This document shows, piece by piece, positions 1 through 4,219 of a stretch of DNA of 6,523 bases (its first letter is position 1; every line of letters begins with the position of its first letter). Source of the DNA: Dehalococcoidales bacterium. Its GTDB lineage: Bacteria; Chloroflexota; Dehalococcoidia; Dehalococcoidales; Fen-1064. Under the pieces are notes generated by a model. The model was not told the DNA's origin. It worked only from the letters and a program-made list of their open reading frames with translations, and made no database searches. The position numbers and the translations under genes were made by a program. The stretch is taken from positions 1 to 6,523 of the forward strand of contig DAOUVG010000092.1 of assembly GCA_030667735.1 (NCBI GenBank), read 5' to 3'.

Positions 1-39
1 AAGCCGAGTCATGACAGGACAAGTGACTGCGGACATGAG

Positions 40-64
40 AAAAGGCACCCTGTAGGTGCCTTTT
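40..64 (-). terminator. Intrinsic (possibly bidirectional) terminator after the FmdB gene
   Basis: A perfect 10-bp stem (AAAAGGCACC 40-49 with GGTGCCTTTT 55-64) closes a 5-nt loop. On the minus strand the RNA ends in UUUU, which forms the 3' arm of the stem, 35 nt past the FmdB stop codon. The A-tract and T-tract lie symmetrically, so the structure could also stop transcription arriving on the plus strand from outside the window. The U-run is short and lies inside the stem, so strength is uncertain. Bases 1-39 show no gene that can be supported. Confidence 0.8.
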
Positions 65-98
65 AAGTCGGATTCTGTGGTGGAACCGGAATGATGCG

Positions 99-314
99 CT
101 ACCCCGAGGATGAATCACCCCCGGACGGTGAGGAGTGGTTCCTGCTGTCGGTTACATAGAAGCCTGACCCTTTATAGATAACCGCGGCGGGTTGGAAAAC
201 ACGGCGGGTCTTTCCTTCGCAATGGGGACAGGACTCCATCAACGCATCGTGAAAGCTGCGACGTACCTCAAATCGGGTCGAGCATTCTTCACATTCGTAT
301 TCGTAGATAGGCAA
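99..314 (-). CDS. FmdB-family zinc-ribbon protein
   Basis: Small protein of the FmdB/CxxC_CxxC_SSSS family, often labelled putative regulatory protein; its molecular role is not established. From the chosen start it is 71 residues. It opens with the family's typical PIYEYEC and has two zinc-binding knuckles, C8-x2-C11 and C29-x2-C32. These are followed by the conserved stretch around V39-F40-Q41 and Y47-K48-G49-S50-G51-F52-Y53, then a Ser/Gly-rich low-complexity tail, which is also usual for the family. The start is taken as TTG at 314-312. It aligns with the family's normal MPIYEYEC start and has AAAGGA (324-329) 9 nt upstream. The in-frame GTG at 341 lies just upstream of the predicted transcription start (339), so it is unlikely to be used. 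The gene has its own promoter and a terminator, so it is probably monocistronic. Family assignment is firm; function is not. Confidence 0.92.
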   Translation of the reverse strand: MPIYEYECEECSTRFEVRRSFHDALMESCPHCEGKTRRVFQPAAVIYKGSGFYVTDSRNHSSPSGGDSSSG

Positions 315-323
315 TCCGATGTA

Positions 324-329
324 TCCTTT
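324..329 (-). promoter_or_regulatory. Ribosome binding site that selects the TTG start of the FmdB gene
   Basis: The minus strand reads AAAGGA here, 9 nt before TTG at 314. Neither the upstream GTG at 341 nor an ATG competes at a sensible distance. Confidence 0.6.
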
Positions 330-345
330 AGAGCCAGCCACTATC

Positions 346-354
346 AGTATAGCA
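346..354 (-). promoter_or_regulatory. Extended -10 promoter of the FmdB gene
   Basis: The minus strand reads TGC-TATACT, an extended -10 element (TGn plus a one-mismatch TATAAT). The -35 region 17 bp upstream is poor, as is common with extended -10 promoters. The predicted start is near 339, giving a leader of about 25 nt. The promoter lies about 30 bp past the stop codon of the zinc-ribbon gene, so the two genes are probably initiated separately. Confidence 0.5.
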
Positions 355-386
355 TAGTTCTTGTATCGGCGACCTGACTGGCAGCG

Positions 387-572
387 TCAGGCTGCGTTCA
401 GGTCACTCTGTCTGTTTGCAACTCTTGCCGGTTGCTTTGTGAACTGTTCAATGTCCTTCAGTTCCCGGCGGTGTCCACACATCAGGCACTGCTCGTACCA
501 GCCATCTACGTCGCTATCTATGAAACTGTCACCACCACATCGGGGACAGGCACGTAATCTCCACCTTGGCAT
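387..572 (-). CDS. Small orphan zinc-ribbon protein
   Basis: A 61-residue protein of unknown function. Two CxxC knuckles, C9-P-R-C12 and C29-L-M-C32, are separated by 16 residues. This fits a rubredoxin/TFIIB-like zinc ribbon that would bind one metal ion. Between them lies an acidic/aromatic stretch (D19 to Y27). The tail after C32 is charged and then Gln/Asn-rich, and is probably disordered. The start is ATG at 572 because a near-perfect AAGGAGG sits 8 nt upstream (581-587). The longer in-frame reading to 605 has that site inside it. It lies in line with the FmdB gene, 72 bp away, but each seems to have its own transcription start. The metal-binding fold is visible; any link to nucleic-acid binding is a guess from the fold. 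Confidence 0.82.
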   Translation of the reverse strand: MPRWRLRACPRCGGDSFIDSDVDGWYEQCLMCGHRRELKDIEQFTKQPARVANRQSDLNAA

Positions 573-580
573 CAGCCACA

Positions 581-587
581 CCTCCTT
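581..587 (-). promoter_or_regulatory. Strong Shine-Dalgarno of the small zinc-ribbon gene
   Basis: The minus strand reads AAGGAGG with 8 nt to ATG at 572. It fixes the start and implies efficient translation of this very small gene. Confidence 0.8.
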
Positions 588-625
588 CACCCCGCGCCGG
601 GTCATCTCCCTTGAGGTTCTACTTC

Positions 626-668
626 ATTCTAGGCGTAAGGAGAGACAGTGTATGTAACATTTGTCTCT
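626..668 (-). promoter_or_regulatory. Possible promoter and dyad upstream of the zinc-ribbon gene
   Basis: A TAGAAT -10-like hexamer (626-631, minus) has only a 3/6 match to a -35 box 17 bp upstream. Overlapping that -35 region is a dyad, AGAGACA (641-647) with TGTCTCT (662-668), separated by 14 bp. The arms would cover roughly -22 to -49 of the transcript and could be an operator. The rest of the 184-bp gap (573-756) shows nothing else I can name. Confidence 0.3.
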
Positions 669-756
669 TTGAAGTTAGCTGCGGTTGGGTGAAATAAAAG
701 AGATGTCAGCAGGTTAAAAAGTGGGATATACTGGCCGTACAGGCTGTGGTTACCGG

Positions 757-972
757 TTAAGGCTGGGTCGTTTCGTCGAACATTATCTCAAAGGGGCAGG
801 TAAGGGCTCCGAGGGGACACACTGCCTCGCACATCATGCACCAGCCGCAAGTATGGGTCTCAATGACGGTGACAGTATCTTCGATATAGACCAACGCACC
901 ACAGTCGCACACGCTGACACAAAGTCCGCAGTTGTCGCACTTATCCGCATCGATTTGTGGCATGAACGGCAA
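757..972 (-). CDS. Small 2[4Fe-4S] ferredoxin
   Basis: A 71-residue soluble electron carrier of the clostridial/bacterial ferredoxin type, expected to shuttle electrons between cytoplasmic oxidoreductases. Both cluster motifs are complete: C12-x2-C15-x2-C18-x3-C22 and C42-x2-C45-x2-C48-x3-C52-P. There is a beta-hairpin-like insert between them (residues 25-40), and two further cysteines at 24 and 59. The first motif lacks the usual proline after its last cysteine and has D23 there. The start is taken as TTG at 972, with GGGGGT (981-986) 8 nt upstream. ATG at 963 (68 residues, MPQIDADKC) is the alternative but has no spaced ribosome site. The gene lies 65 bp downstream of the Crp/Fnr regulator and has a plausible promoter of its own in that gap. 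Partner enzymes are not in the window. Confidence 0.92.
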   Translation of the reverse strand: MPFMPQIDADKCDNCGLCVSVCDCGALVYIEDTVTVIETHTCGWCMMCEAVCPLGALTCPFEIMFDETTQP

Positions 973-980
973 TACAGTCT

Positions 981-986
981 ACCCCC
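981..986 (-). promoter_or_regulatory. Ribosome binding site favouring the TTG start of the ferredoxin
   Basis: The minus strand reads GGGGGT, an AGGAGGT variant tolerating a G-U pair, 8 nt before TTG at 972. It is 17 nt before the alternative ATG at 963, which is too far. Confidence 0.5.
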
Positions 987-997
987 GTATTACTTAT

Positions 998-1003
998 ACT
1001 ATA
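998..1003 (-). promoter_or_regulatory. -10 box of the ferredoxin promoter
   Basis: The minus strand reads TATAGT, one mismatch from TATAAT. The predicted start is near 991, giving a 19-nt leader with the ribosome site inside it. No good -35 hexamer is seen at 16-18 bp. That is what an activator-dependent promoter would show, and a dyad occupies that position. Confidence 0.45.
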
Positions 1004-1020
1004 GCCCGGTACTGCATGTA

Positions 1021-1044
1021 AGTCTGTAACAAATATCTCAGACT
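1021..1044 (-). promoter_or_regulatory. Dyad at the activator position of the ferredoxin promoter
   Basis: AGTCTG (1021-1026) and CAGACT (1039-1044) form a perfect 6-bp inverted repeat with a 12-bp gap. Its centre, 1032.5, lies at -41.5 from the predicted ferredoxin start (991), the class II position for Crp/Fnr-family activators. It overlaps the stop codon of the regulator gene (1038-1040). The gap is wider than the classic TGTGA-N6-TCACA, and the inner bases are only weakly symmetric. As RNA it could also be a weak hairpin at the end of the regulator message. Confidence 0.35.
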
Positions 1045-1709
1045 GATGCTGTTACCATATCTTCGAGTATTTCCTTGTCGGCTATCTTTATCTGGTGTCG
1101 CTCCAGCCTGATAGCCCCTTCCTCTTCCAGCGCTTTGAGAGACCTGGCGACAACCTCCCGAACGGTACCCGCCATGGCTGCCATATCCTGCTGGGTCAGC
1201 CGTGGCCTGGGAGAGGTGCCGTCACCGGCTTGTTCCAGGAGTATCTTGGCTACGCGGCCAATGACGTGCCGGAAGGAGAGGTCCTCTACAAGCTCTACCA
1301 ACTGTCGTGTCCGGTCAGCGAGTACCTTGATGGTGTTCAGGGCCACCTGCGGGTGCTCTCGCAGGATGGTCTGGAGTTCGTTCCTTGATATCCCGTAGAG
1401 CAAGACGGGACCCATTGCCTGGGCACTGGCCGGTGAAGGACCGTCATCGAAGATGGCAATGTCGTTAAAGGAGCCCCCGGGACGTGCTATGCTCAGAATC
1501 TGTTCCTTGCCTTCAGAGGAAGTCTTGAATACCTTGACCGCACCCGAGGTGATGAAGAAAAGCGTCTCGGCGGATTCGCTCTCGAACTGGATTATTTCGT
1601 TGCGGTCGACCGTCCTCTCGAACATGAGATGCCGCACCGAGTCCAGCTCAGTTGCGTTCAGTCCGGTGAAGTAGGGGATTGATTCCAGGAACTCCCGCTG
1701 AATGGTCAT
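1038..1709 (-). CDS. Crp/Fnr-family transcriptional regulator
   Basis: A 223-residue DNA-binding regulator, close to the usual family length. An N-terminal cyclic-nucleotide-binding-type beta-barrel spans about 12-105. A long dimer helix follows at about 108-143, then a C-terminal winged helix-turn-helix at about 150-215. The recognition helix keeps R184, E185 and R189, matching the R-E-x3-R arrangement of E. coli CRP that reads a TGTGA-type half-site. The effector pocket differs from CRP. The loop P78-G-G-S-F-N-D lacks the ribose-binding Glu, and S92-P-A-S-A has no Arg for the cyclic phosphate, so cAMP is unlikely. There is no cysteine in the protein, so an FNR iron-sulfur cluster is excluded. 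The ligand is unknown, with haem, small anions or halogenated compounds as family precedents. The start ATG at 1709 has GGGAG only 3 nt upstream, which is short, but no in-frame start exists before the upstream stop. It lies immediately upstream of the ferredoxin gene. Confidence 0.93.
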   Translation of the reverse strand: MTIQREFLESIPYFTGLNATELDSVRHLMFERTVDRNEIIQFESESAETLFFITSGAVKVFKTSSEGKEQILSIARPGGSFNDIAIFDDGPSPASAQAMGPVLLYGISRNELQTILREHPQVALNTIKVLADRTRQLVELVEDLSFRHVIGRVAKILLEQAGDGTSPRPRLTQQDMAAMAGTVREVVARSLKALEEEGAIRLERHQIKIADKEILEDMVTASV

Positions 1710-1719
1710 GTTCTCCCAC

Positions 1720-1744
1720 GTGTTTGAGGTTGTGCTTCAGACAC
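1720..1744 (-). promoter_or_regulatory. Candidate autoregulatory operator in the regulator leader
   Basis: GTGTTTGAGG (1720-1729) and CTTCAGACAC (1735-1744) form an imperfect dyad, 8 of 10 positions paired, with a 5-bp centre. It covers about +2 to +26 of the predicted transcript, where a bound protein would block initiation or early elongation. The half-site (GTGTyTGArG) resembles AGTCTGArA from one arm of the dyad at the ferredoxin promoter, though the arm spacing differs by one base. Confidence 0.35.
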
Positions 1745-1751
1745 ACCTAAG

Positions 1752-1760
1752 ATTATATCA
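1752..1760 (-). promoter_or_regulatory. Consensus extended -10 promoter of the Crp/Fnr regulator
   Basis: The minus strand reads TGA-TATAAT, a perfect extended -10. A TTG-containing -35-like sequence lies at a short 15-16 bp spacing. The predicted start is near 1745, giving a 36-nt leader. Confidence 0.65.
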
Positions 1761-1955
1761 AGAGCCGCCGGAACGCAAGGTCTTGTACTCGTCCGGGATA
1801 TCAGTGACACTCCGGTACAGCCGATGCCGGTTACCACCGGAAGAAAGAAGAAGGAGAAAACCGACAAGTAGTCTGTTGAACGCCTGCCGTCCAGCTTACC
1901 CGTATCACCCGGTAACGTTTGTATCTGTGGACCCTGCCGGGCGGGGTCTTTCCAG
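1761..1955. other. Intergenic region between the MFS gene and the regulator promoter
   Basis: This 195-bp stretch has no gene I can support. It contains several CCGGT/ACCGG-rich segments around 1812-1840, a purine-rich tract (about 1839-1860) and one GC-rich hairpin (1930-1948). Open frames crossing it have no ribosome site or recognisable protein. Confidence 0.5.
1930..1948. terminator. Weak hairpin after the MFS gene
   Basis: GACCCTGC / GCGGGGTC pair around a 3-nt loop, 8 to 26 bp past the MFS stop codon. On the plus strand all eight positions pair, one as U-G. On the minus strand, the MFS message, that pair becomes a C-A mismatch and no T-run follows, so terminator function is doubtful. 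Confidence 0.3.
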
Positions 1956-3236
1956 TTATAGATTGTCCTGTGAATCGGTTAGATGGTAATCGACAGATGG
2001 ACCAACCCGGGCCCTTGTTCCCCACAGGTGGAAGCCCACTGCAGCAATAAAGGCCACAGCGCCGATTGCACTCCAGATAAACCATGGCTCACGAGGAAAA
2101 GCGTCGAGCAGGACCCCGCCGAACAACGGTGCCAGGGACATACTCAAACTCTGGCTCAGCCCGAAGAACCCCATGTACCGCCCTCGGCGGTCTGATGGCG
2201 AAAGCTGTCCCACTGTTGATAGTGTCAGTGGCGTGAACGTTATCTCTCCGGCGGTAACAATCGCTACCGATGCCAGCGCCCAGCCGAAGTTGTGGGCCCA
2301 GCCCATAGACAGCCAGCCGATGCCGAAGAACAGACTCCCCAGTATCATGCCTCGGGCTTTGGTCAGTCTTCCTGCCCAGCGCGCCACCGGGTACTGGAAC
2401 AATACCACGATAATGCCATTGGCAGTGAGCAGCATTCCGTACTGGGCAGTTGACAGGCCAAGACGGTCTACCGTAAAGACAGACAGGGTGCTGCCAAGCT
2501 GTCCCATCGTCATGAACACCAGCAGGCAAAGGACGCTGAAAGTCAGGAAGGTCCGGTTGGTGGCCGCGGTGAACATACTGCGGAAGTCTGCCCGGTCCGT
2601 GGTGCCGACGTAGGACTCTCTGATGAGCAGGAGTATCAGGGAGAAAGTCAGGATGCTTGATAGGGCGGTCACCCCGAAGAGCCAGGCGTAAGGCAGGAAG
2701 GTTATCAGGTATCCGCCCACTGCAGGACCCATTGCCCAGCCGATATTCTGTCCTACCCGCAGGAGGCCATAGGTCTCGGTGAGCTGGTTTTCGGGAGAGA
2801 GGTCAGCCACCATGGCCGTCATGGCGGGACGCATCATCATTCCTGCTGACTGGCCGGCGATATAGATGGTGATGATGCTCCATACCGGTGCGGAGGTCGC
2901 TATCAGGACAGCCAGCCCCGAGTAGAGGAACATTCTGATGACAGAGGTGCCAAGAAGCAGTCGTCGCCGCCCGAGTTGGTCCGCCAGCACGCCGCCTACC
3001 ATCTGGGTAGCGGAAGAGCAGATGCCCCCGATAAGAAAAAGTACACCGACCAGTGTCATCACCAGGCCACGCTCCTGGTGGAGGTACAGGGGTAGAAAAG
3101 GCAGGCAGATGGAGAAACCTGCCGAAGCAACCAGCTGAATGACCATGAGAGCCCAAATCCCGCGTGGGAACCGGTTAAGCACGTTTCCGCGCAGGTATTG
3201 TGTCGCTCTTGAATATGGATTTGCCATTAGCGGCAT
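1956..3236 (-). CDS. MFS transporter of the drug:H+ antiporter (MdtH-like) type
   Basis: A 426-residue inner-membrane protein with about 12 predicted transmembrane segments, near the typical length for 12-TM DHA1 exporters. MFS motif A lies in the loop after the second segment (G81-G-V-L-A-D-Q-L-G-R-R-R). The antiporter motif C follows in segment 5 (G162 to G175, containing G170-P-A-V-G-G). A weaker motif-A-like loop comes in the second half (A288-G-R-L-T-K-A-R). E331 within segment 10 and the G352-R-Y-M-G-F-F stretch also fit the MdtH-like group. It probably exports a hydrophobic compound in exchange for protons; the substrate cannot be read from sequence. The start is ATG at 3236, with AAGGGG (3246-3251) 9 nt upstream; TTG at 3245 abuts that site. 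It is divergent from the TatD gene, with a perfect palindrome in its leader. Confidence 0.9.
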   Translation of the reverse strand: MPLMANPYSRATQYLRGNVLNRFPRGIWALMVIQLVASAGFSICLPFLPLYLHQERGLVMTLVGVLFLIGGICSSATQMVGGVLADQLGRRRLLLGTSVIRMFLYSGLAVLIATSAPVWSIITIYIAGQSAGMMMRPAMTAMVADLSPENQLTETYGLLRVGQNIGWAMGPAVGGYLITFLPYAWLFGVTALSSILTFSLILLLIRESYVGTTDRADFRSMFTAATNRTFLTFSVLCLLVFMTMGQLGSTLSVFTVDRLGLSTAQYGMLLTANGIIVVLFQYPVARWAGRLTKARGMILGSLFFGIGWLSMGWAHNFGWALASVAIVTAGEITFTPLTLSTVGQLSPSDRRGRYMGFFGLSQSLSMSLAPLFGGVLLDAFPREPWFIWSAIGAVAFIAAVGFHLWGTRARVGPSVDYHLTDSQDNL

Positions 3237-3245
3237 GGATGTCAA

Positions 3246-3251
3246 CCCCTT
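3246..3251 (-). promoter_or_regulatory. Ribosome binding site that selects ATG 3236 for the MFS gene
   Basis: The minus strand reads AAGGGG with 9 nt to ATG at 3236. It leaves no gap before TTG 3245 and is too far from ATG 3227. Confidence 0.6.
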
Positions 3252-3258
3252 CTGTGGA

Positions 3259-3274
3259 GGTGATGGCCATCACC
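3259..3274. promoter_or_regulatory. Perfect 16-bp palindrome in the MFS leader
   Basis: GGTGATGGCCATCACC is fully self-complementary. It lies 22 bp upstream of the MFS ribosome-site/start region's ATG edge and about 55-70 nt into the predicted transcript. A gapless palindrome of this size suits a dimeric repressor such as a TetR- or MarR-type protein controlling an exporter. No such repressor gene is in the window. It could instead act as an mRNA hairpin, but with almost no loop. Confidence 0.4.
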
Positions 3275-3290
3275 AGTCCGGCATTCGGCG

Positions 3291-3308
3291 TCCGTACTTG
3301 CTCCGTAC
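3291..3308. repeat. Tandem TCCGTAC repeats, 11-bp period
   Basis: TCCGTAC occurs at 3291-3297 and again at 3302-3308, one helical turn apart, in the MFS leader between its -10 box and the 16-bp palindrome. This spacing would place two binding sites on the same DNA face. Confidence 0.35.
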
Positions 3309-3334
3309 ACCCGAAGTGAGACTATCTGTCTTTC

Positions 3335-3343
3335 AGTATATCA
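3335..3343 (-). promoter_or_regulatory. Extended -10 promoter of the MFS gene
   Basis: The minus strand reads TGA-TATACT, an extended -10 with one mismatch in the hexamer. The predicted start is near 3328 and the leader is about 92 nt, long enough to hold the tandem repeats and the palindrome. A TTGACA lies just upstream but only 9 bp from the hexamer, so it is not a -35 for it. Confidence 0.5.
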
Positions 3344-3381
3344 TATGGTTGTCAACGGCCATTGTTGCTTCTGGCCGGTGA

Positions 3382-3410
3382 TTGACAGGGTTACTGCATG
3401 GTTGTATCTT
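3382..3410 (+). promoter_or_regulatory. Sigma-70 promoter of the TatD-family gene
   Basis: A perfect TTGACA -35 (3382-3387), a 17-bp spacer and TATCTT as -10 (3405-3410). The predicted start is near 3417, giving a 25-nt leader. The promoter is about 40-75 bp from the divergent MFS -10 box. Confidence 0.72.
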
Positions 3411-3429
3411 AGGGCAGAATGCGGGTTGC

Positions 3430-3435
3430 AGGAGG
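3430..3435 (+). promoter_or_regulatory. Shine-Dalgarno that selects GTG 3442 for the TatD gene
   Basis: A perfect AGGAGG with 6 nt to GTG 3442. The longer open frame back to 3382 starts inside the -35 box and cannot be the real start. Confidence 0.8.
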
Positions 3436-3441
3436 AAGACG

Positions 3442-4185
3442 GTGTTTTCAGACAGTCACTGCCACATGGACGGTTTTGAGTCGGAACAACAGCTTAAGGA
3501 GGTGCTTGAGAGAGCGGCGGCCAGCAATCTTGACATAATACTGACAACGGGAATGAGCCTGGAGTCATCGGAAGAGGCCATCCGCCTGGCGAGGACACAC
3601 CAGGTAGTACTTGCTGCGGTGGGAATCCATCCCTGGAATGCCGTCGCCCCCACGGACGAACTGTGCCGTCGTCTTGAAGGGCTTGCCACTACGGAAGGCG
3701 TTGTTGCCTTGGGTGAAATAGGGTTGGACTACGCCCGAAGTCCACAGACGGCAACCGGGCAGAGAGAGCTTCTGAAGTACGAACTCTCACTGGCCTGCGA
3801 GAAGGGTTTGCCTGTCAACCTGCACTGTCGCGAAGCCCATGCCGACATGATGGGGCTGCTTCGCAGGGAGGTCGGCTCCGGGTTGACAGGGAATATCCAC
3901 GGGTTTTCCGGTGACAGCGCCATGTTGAAGGACTGGCTTGAAATCGGGTTTTACGTGGCTATCGGCAGGGCGGTGCTTGGAGATATGCCCGGACTGGAAG
4001 AGGCGGTTACCCGGATTCCGACCGACCGACTGCTCACCGAGACGGACGCCACGCCGAGGGGGCAGTCAGCCGGTCCCGCAGAGGTGGTTGCAGTGGCCGA
4101 GAAAGTAGCCGCACTCCGCGGTGTTACCACCGAAGAAATAGGCCGGACCGCTACGGCAAATCTCAAGCGCCTGCTCAAGCTGTAG
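3442..4185 (+). CDS. TatD-family metal-dependent hydrolase (DNase)
   Basis: A 247-residue TIM-barrel metallohydrolase of the amidohydrolase superfamily, slightly shorter than the usual 255-265. Characterised TatD/YcfH proteins are metal-dependent 3'-5' nucleases linked to DNA repair and RNA quality control in the cytoplasm. All metal-site motifs are visible: H6-x-H8 near the N-terminus, E92 in A-L-G-E-I-G-L-D-Y, H128 in N-L-H-C-R-E, H153 in N-I-H-G-F-S-G, and D202 in T-E-T-D-A-T-P. G61-I-H-P-W is also typical. The start is GTG 3442, giving the family-like opening F-S-D-S-H-C-H. It is monocistronic, divergent from the MFS gene and convergent with the ThDP gene; the two stops are 29 bp apart. 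E. coli tatD sits in the Tat operon, but no tat genes are here. The exact substrate among TatD-like enzymes is not resolved. Confidence 0.92.
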   Translation: MFSDSHCHMDGFESEQQLKEVLERAAASNLDIILTTGMSLESSEEAIRLARTHQVVLAAVGIHPWNAVAPTDELCRRLEGLATTEGVVALGEIGLDYARSPQTATGQRELLKYELSLACEKGLPVNLHCREAHADMMGLLRREVGSGLTGNIHGFSGDSAMLKDWLEIGFYVAIGRAVLGDMPGLEEAVTRIPTDRLLTETDATPRGQSAGPAEVVAVAEKVAALRGVTTEEIGRTATANLKRLLKL

Positions 4186-4219
4186 TTAGACTGCGGCAAT
4201 CAACCTCGCAGTAGTTAGA
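4183..4219. repeat. Convergent-gene junction with hairpin and flanking direct repeats
   Basis: ACTGCG (4190-4195) pairs with CGCAGT (4207-4212), forming a 6-bp stem over an 11-nt loop between the two convergent genes. The octamer TAGTTAGA occurs at 4183-4190 and 4212-4219. The first copy supplies the TatD stop (TAG), and the second, read on the minus strand, the ThDP gene stop (TAA). No T-run follows on either strand, so this is at best a weak bidirectional terminator. Confidence 0.35.

Noticed and set aside
315..341. N-terminal extension of the FmdB protein from GTG 341
   Set aside because: It would begin upstream of the predicted transcript start, and it lacks a ribosome site. Family members start at the PIYEYEC segment.
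373..391. CCTGAC/GTCAGG hairpin at the zinc-ribbon stop as a terminator
   Set aside because: Only a 6-bp stem with a 7-nt loop and no T-run on the minus strand.
361..657. Plus-strand open frame of 98 codons opposite the zinc-ribbon gene
   Set aside because: No ribosome site or recognisable domain. The minus-strand gene has both a strong Shine-Dalgarno and metal-binding motifs.
716..756. T-run (minus strand TTTTT at 716-720) downstream of the ferredoxin as an intrinsic terminator
   Set aside because: I could not find a stable stem immediately before the T-run.
721..1029. Plus-strand open frame of 102 codons opposite the ferredoxin
   Set aside because: It is the antisense shadow of a gene with two perfect cluster motifs and has no translation signal.
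1038..1709. Regulator as an oxygen-sensing FNR
   Set aside because: The protein has no cysteines, so it cannot hold the [4Fe-4S] cluster of FNR.
1702..1989. Plus-strand open frame of 95 codons across the regulator/MFS gap
   Set aside because: No family resemblance and no ribosome site. It runs through the regulator's promoter and the MFS stop.
3349..3355. Minus-strand TTGACA as -35 of the MFS promoter
   Set aside because: Only 9 bp separate it from the TATACT hexamer, and no -10 lies at 16-18 bp.
3382..3441. Longer TatD N-terminus starting at 3382
   Set aside because: That start lies in the -35 hexamer of the gene's own promoter. GTG 3442 has a perfect AGGAGG and gives the normal family N-terminus.
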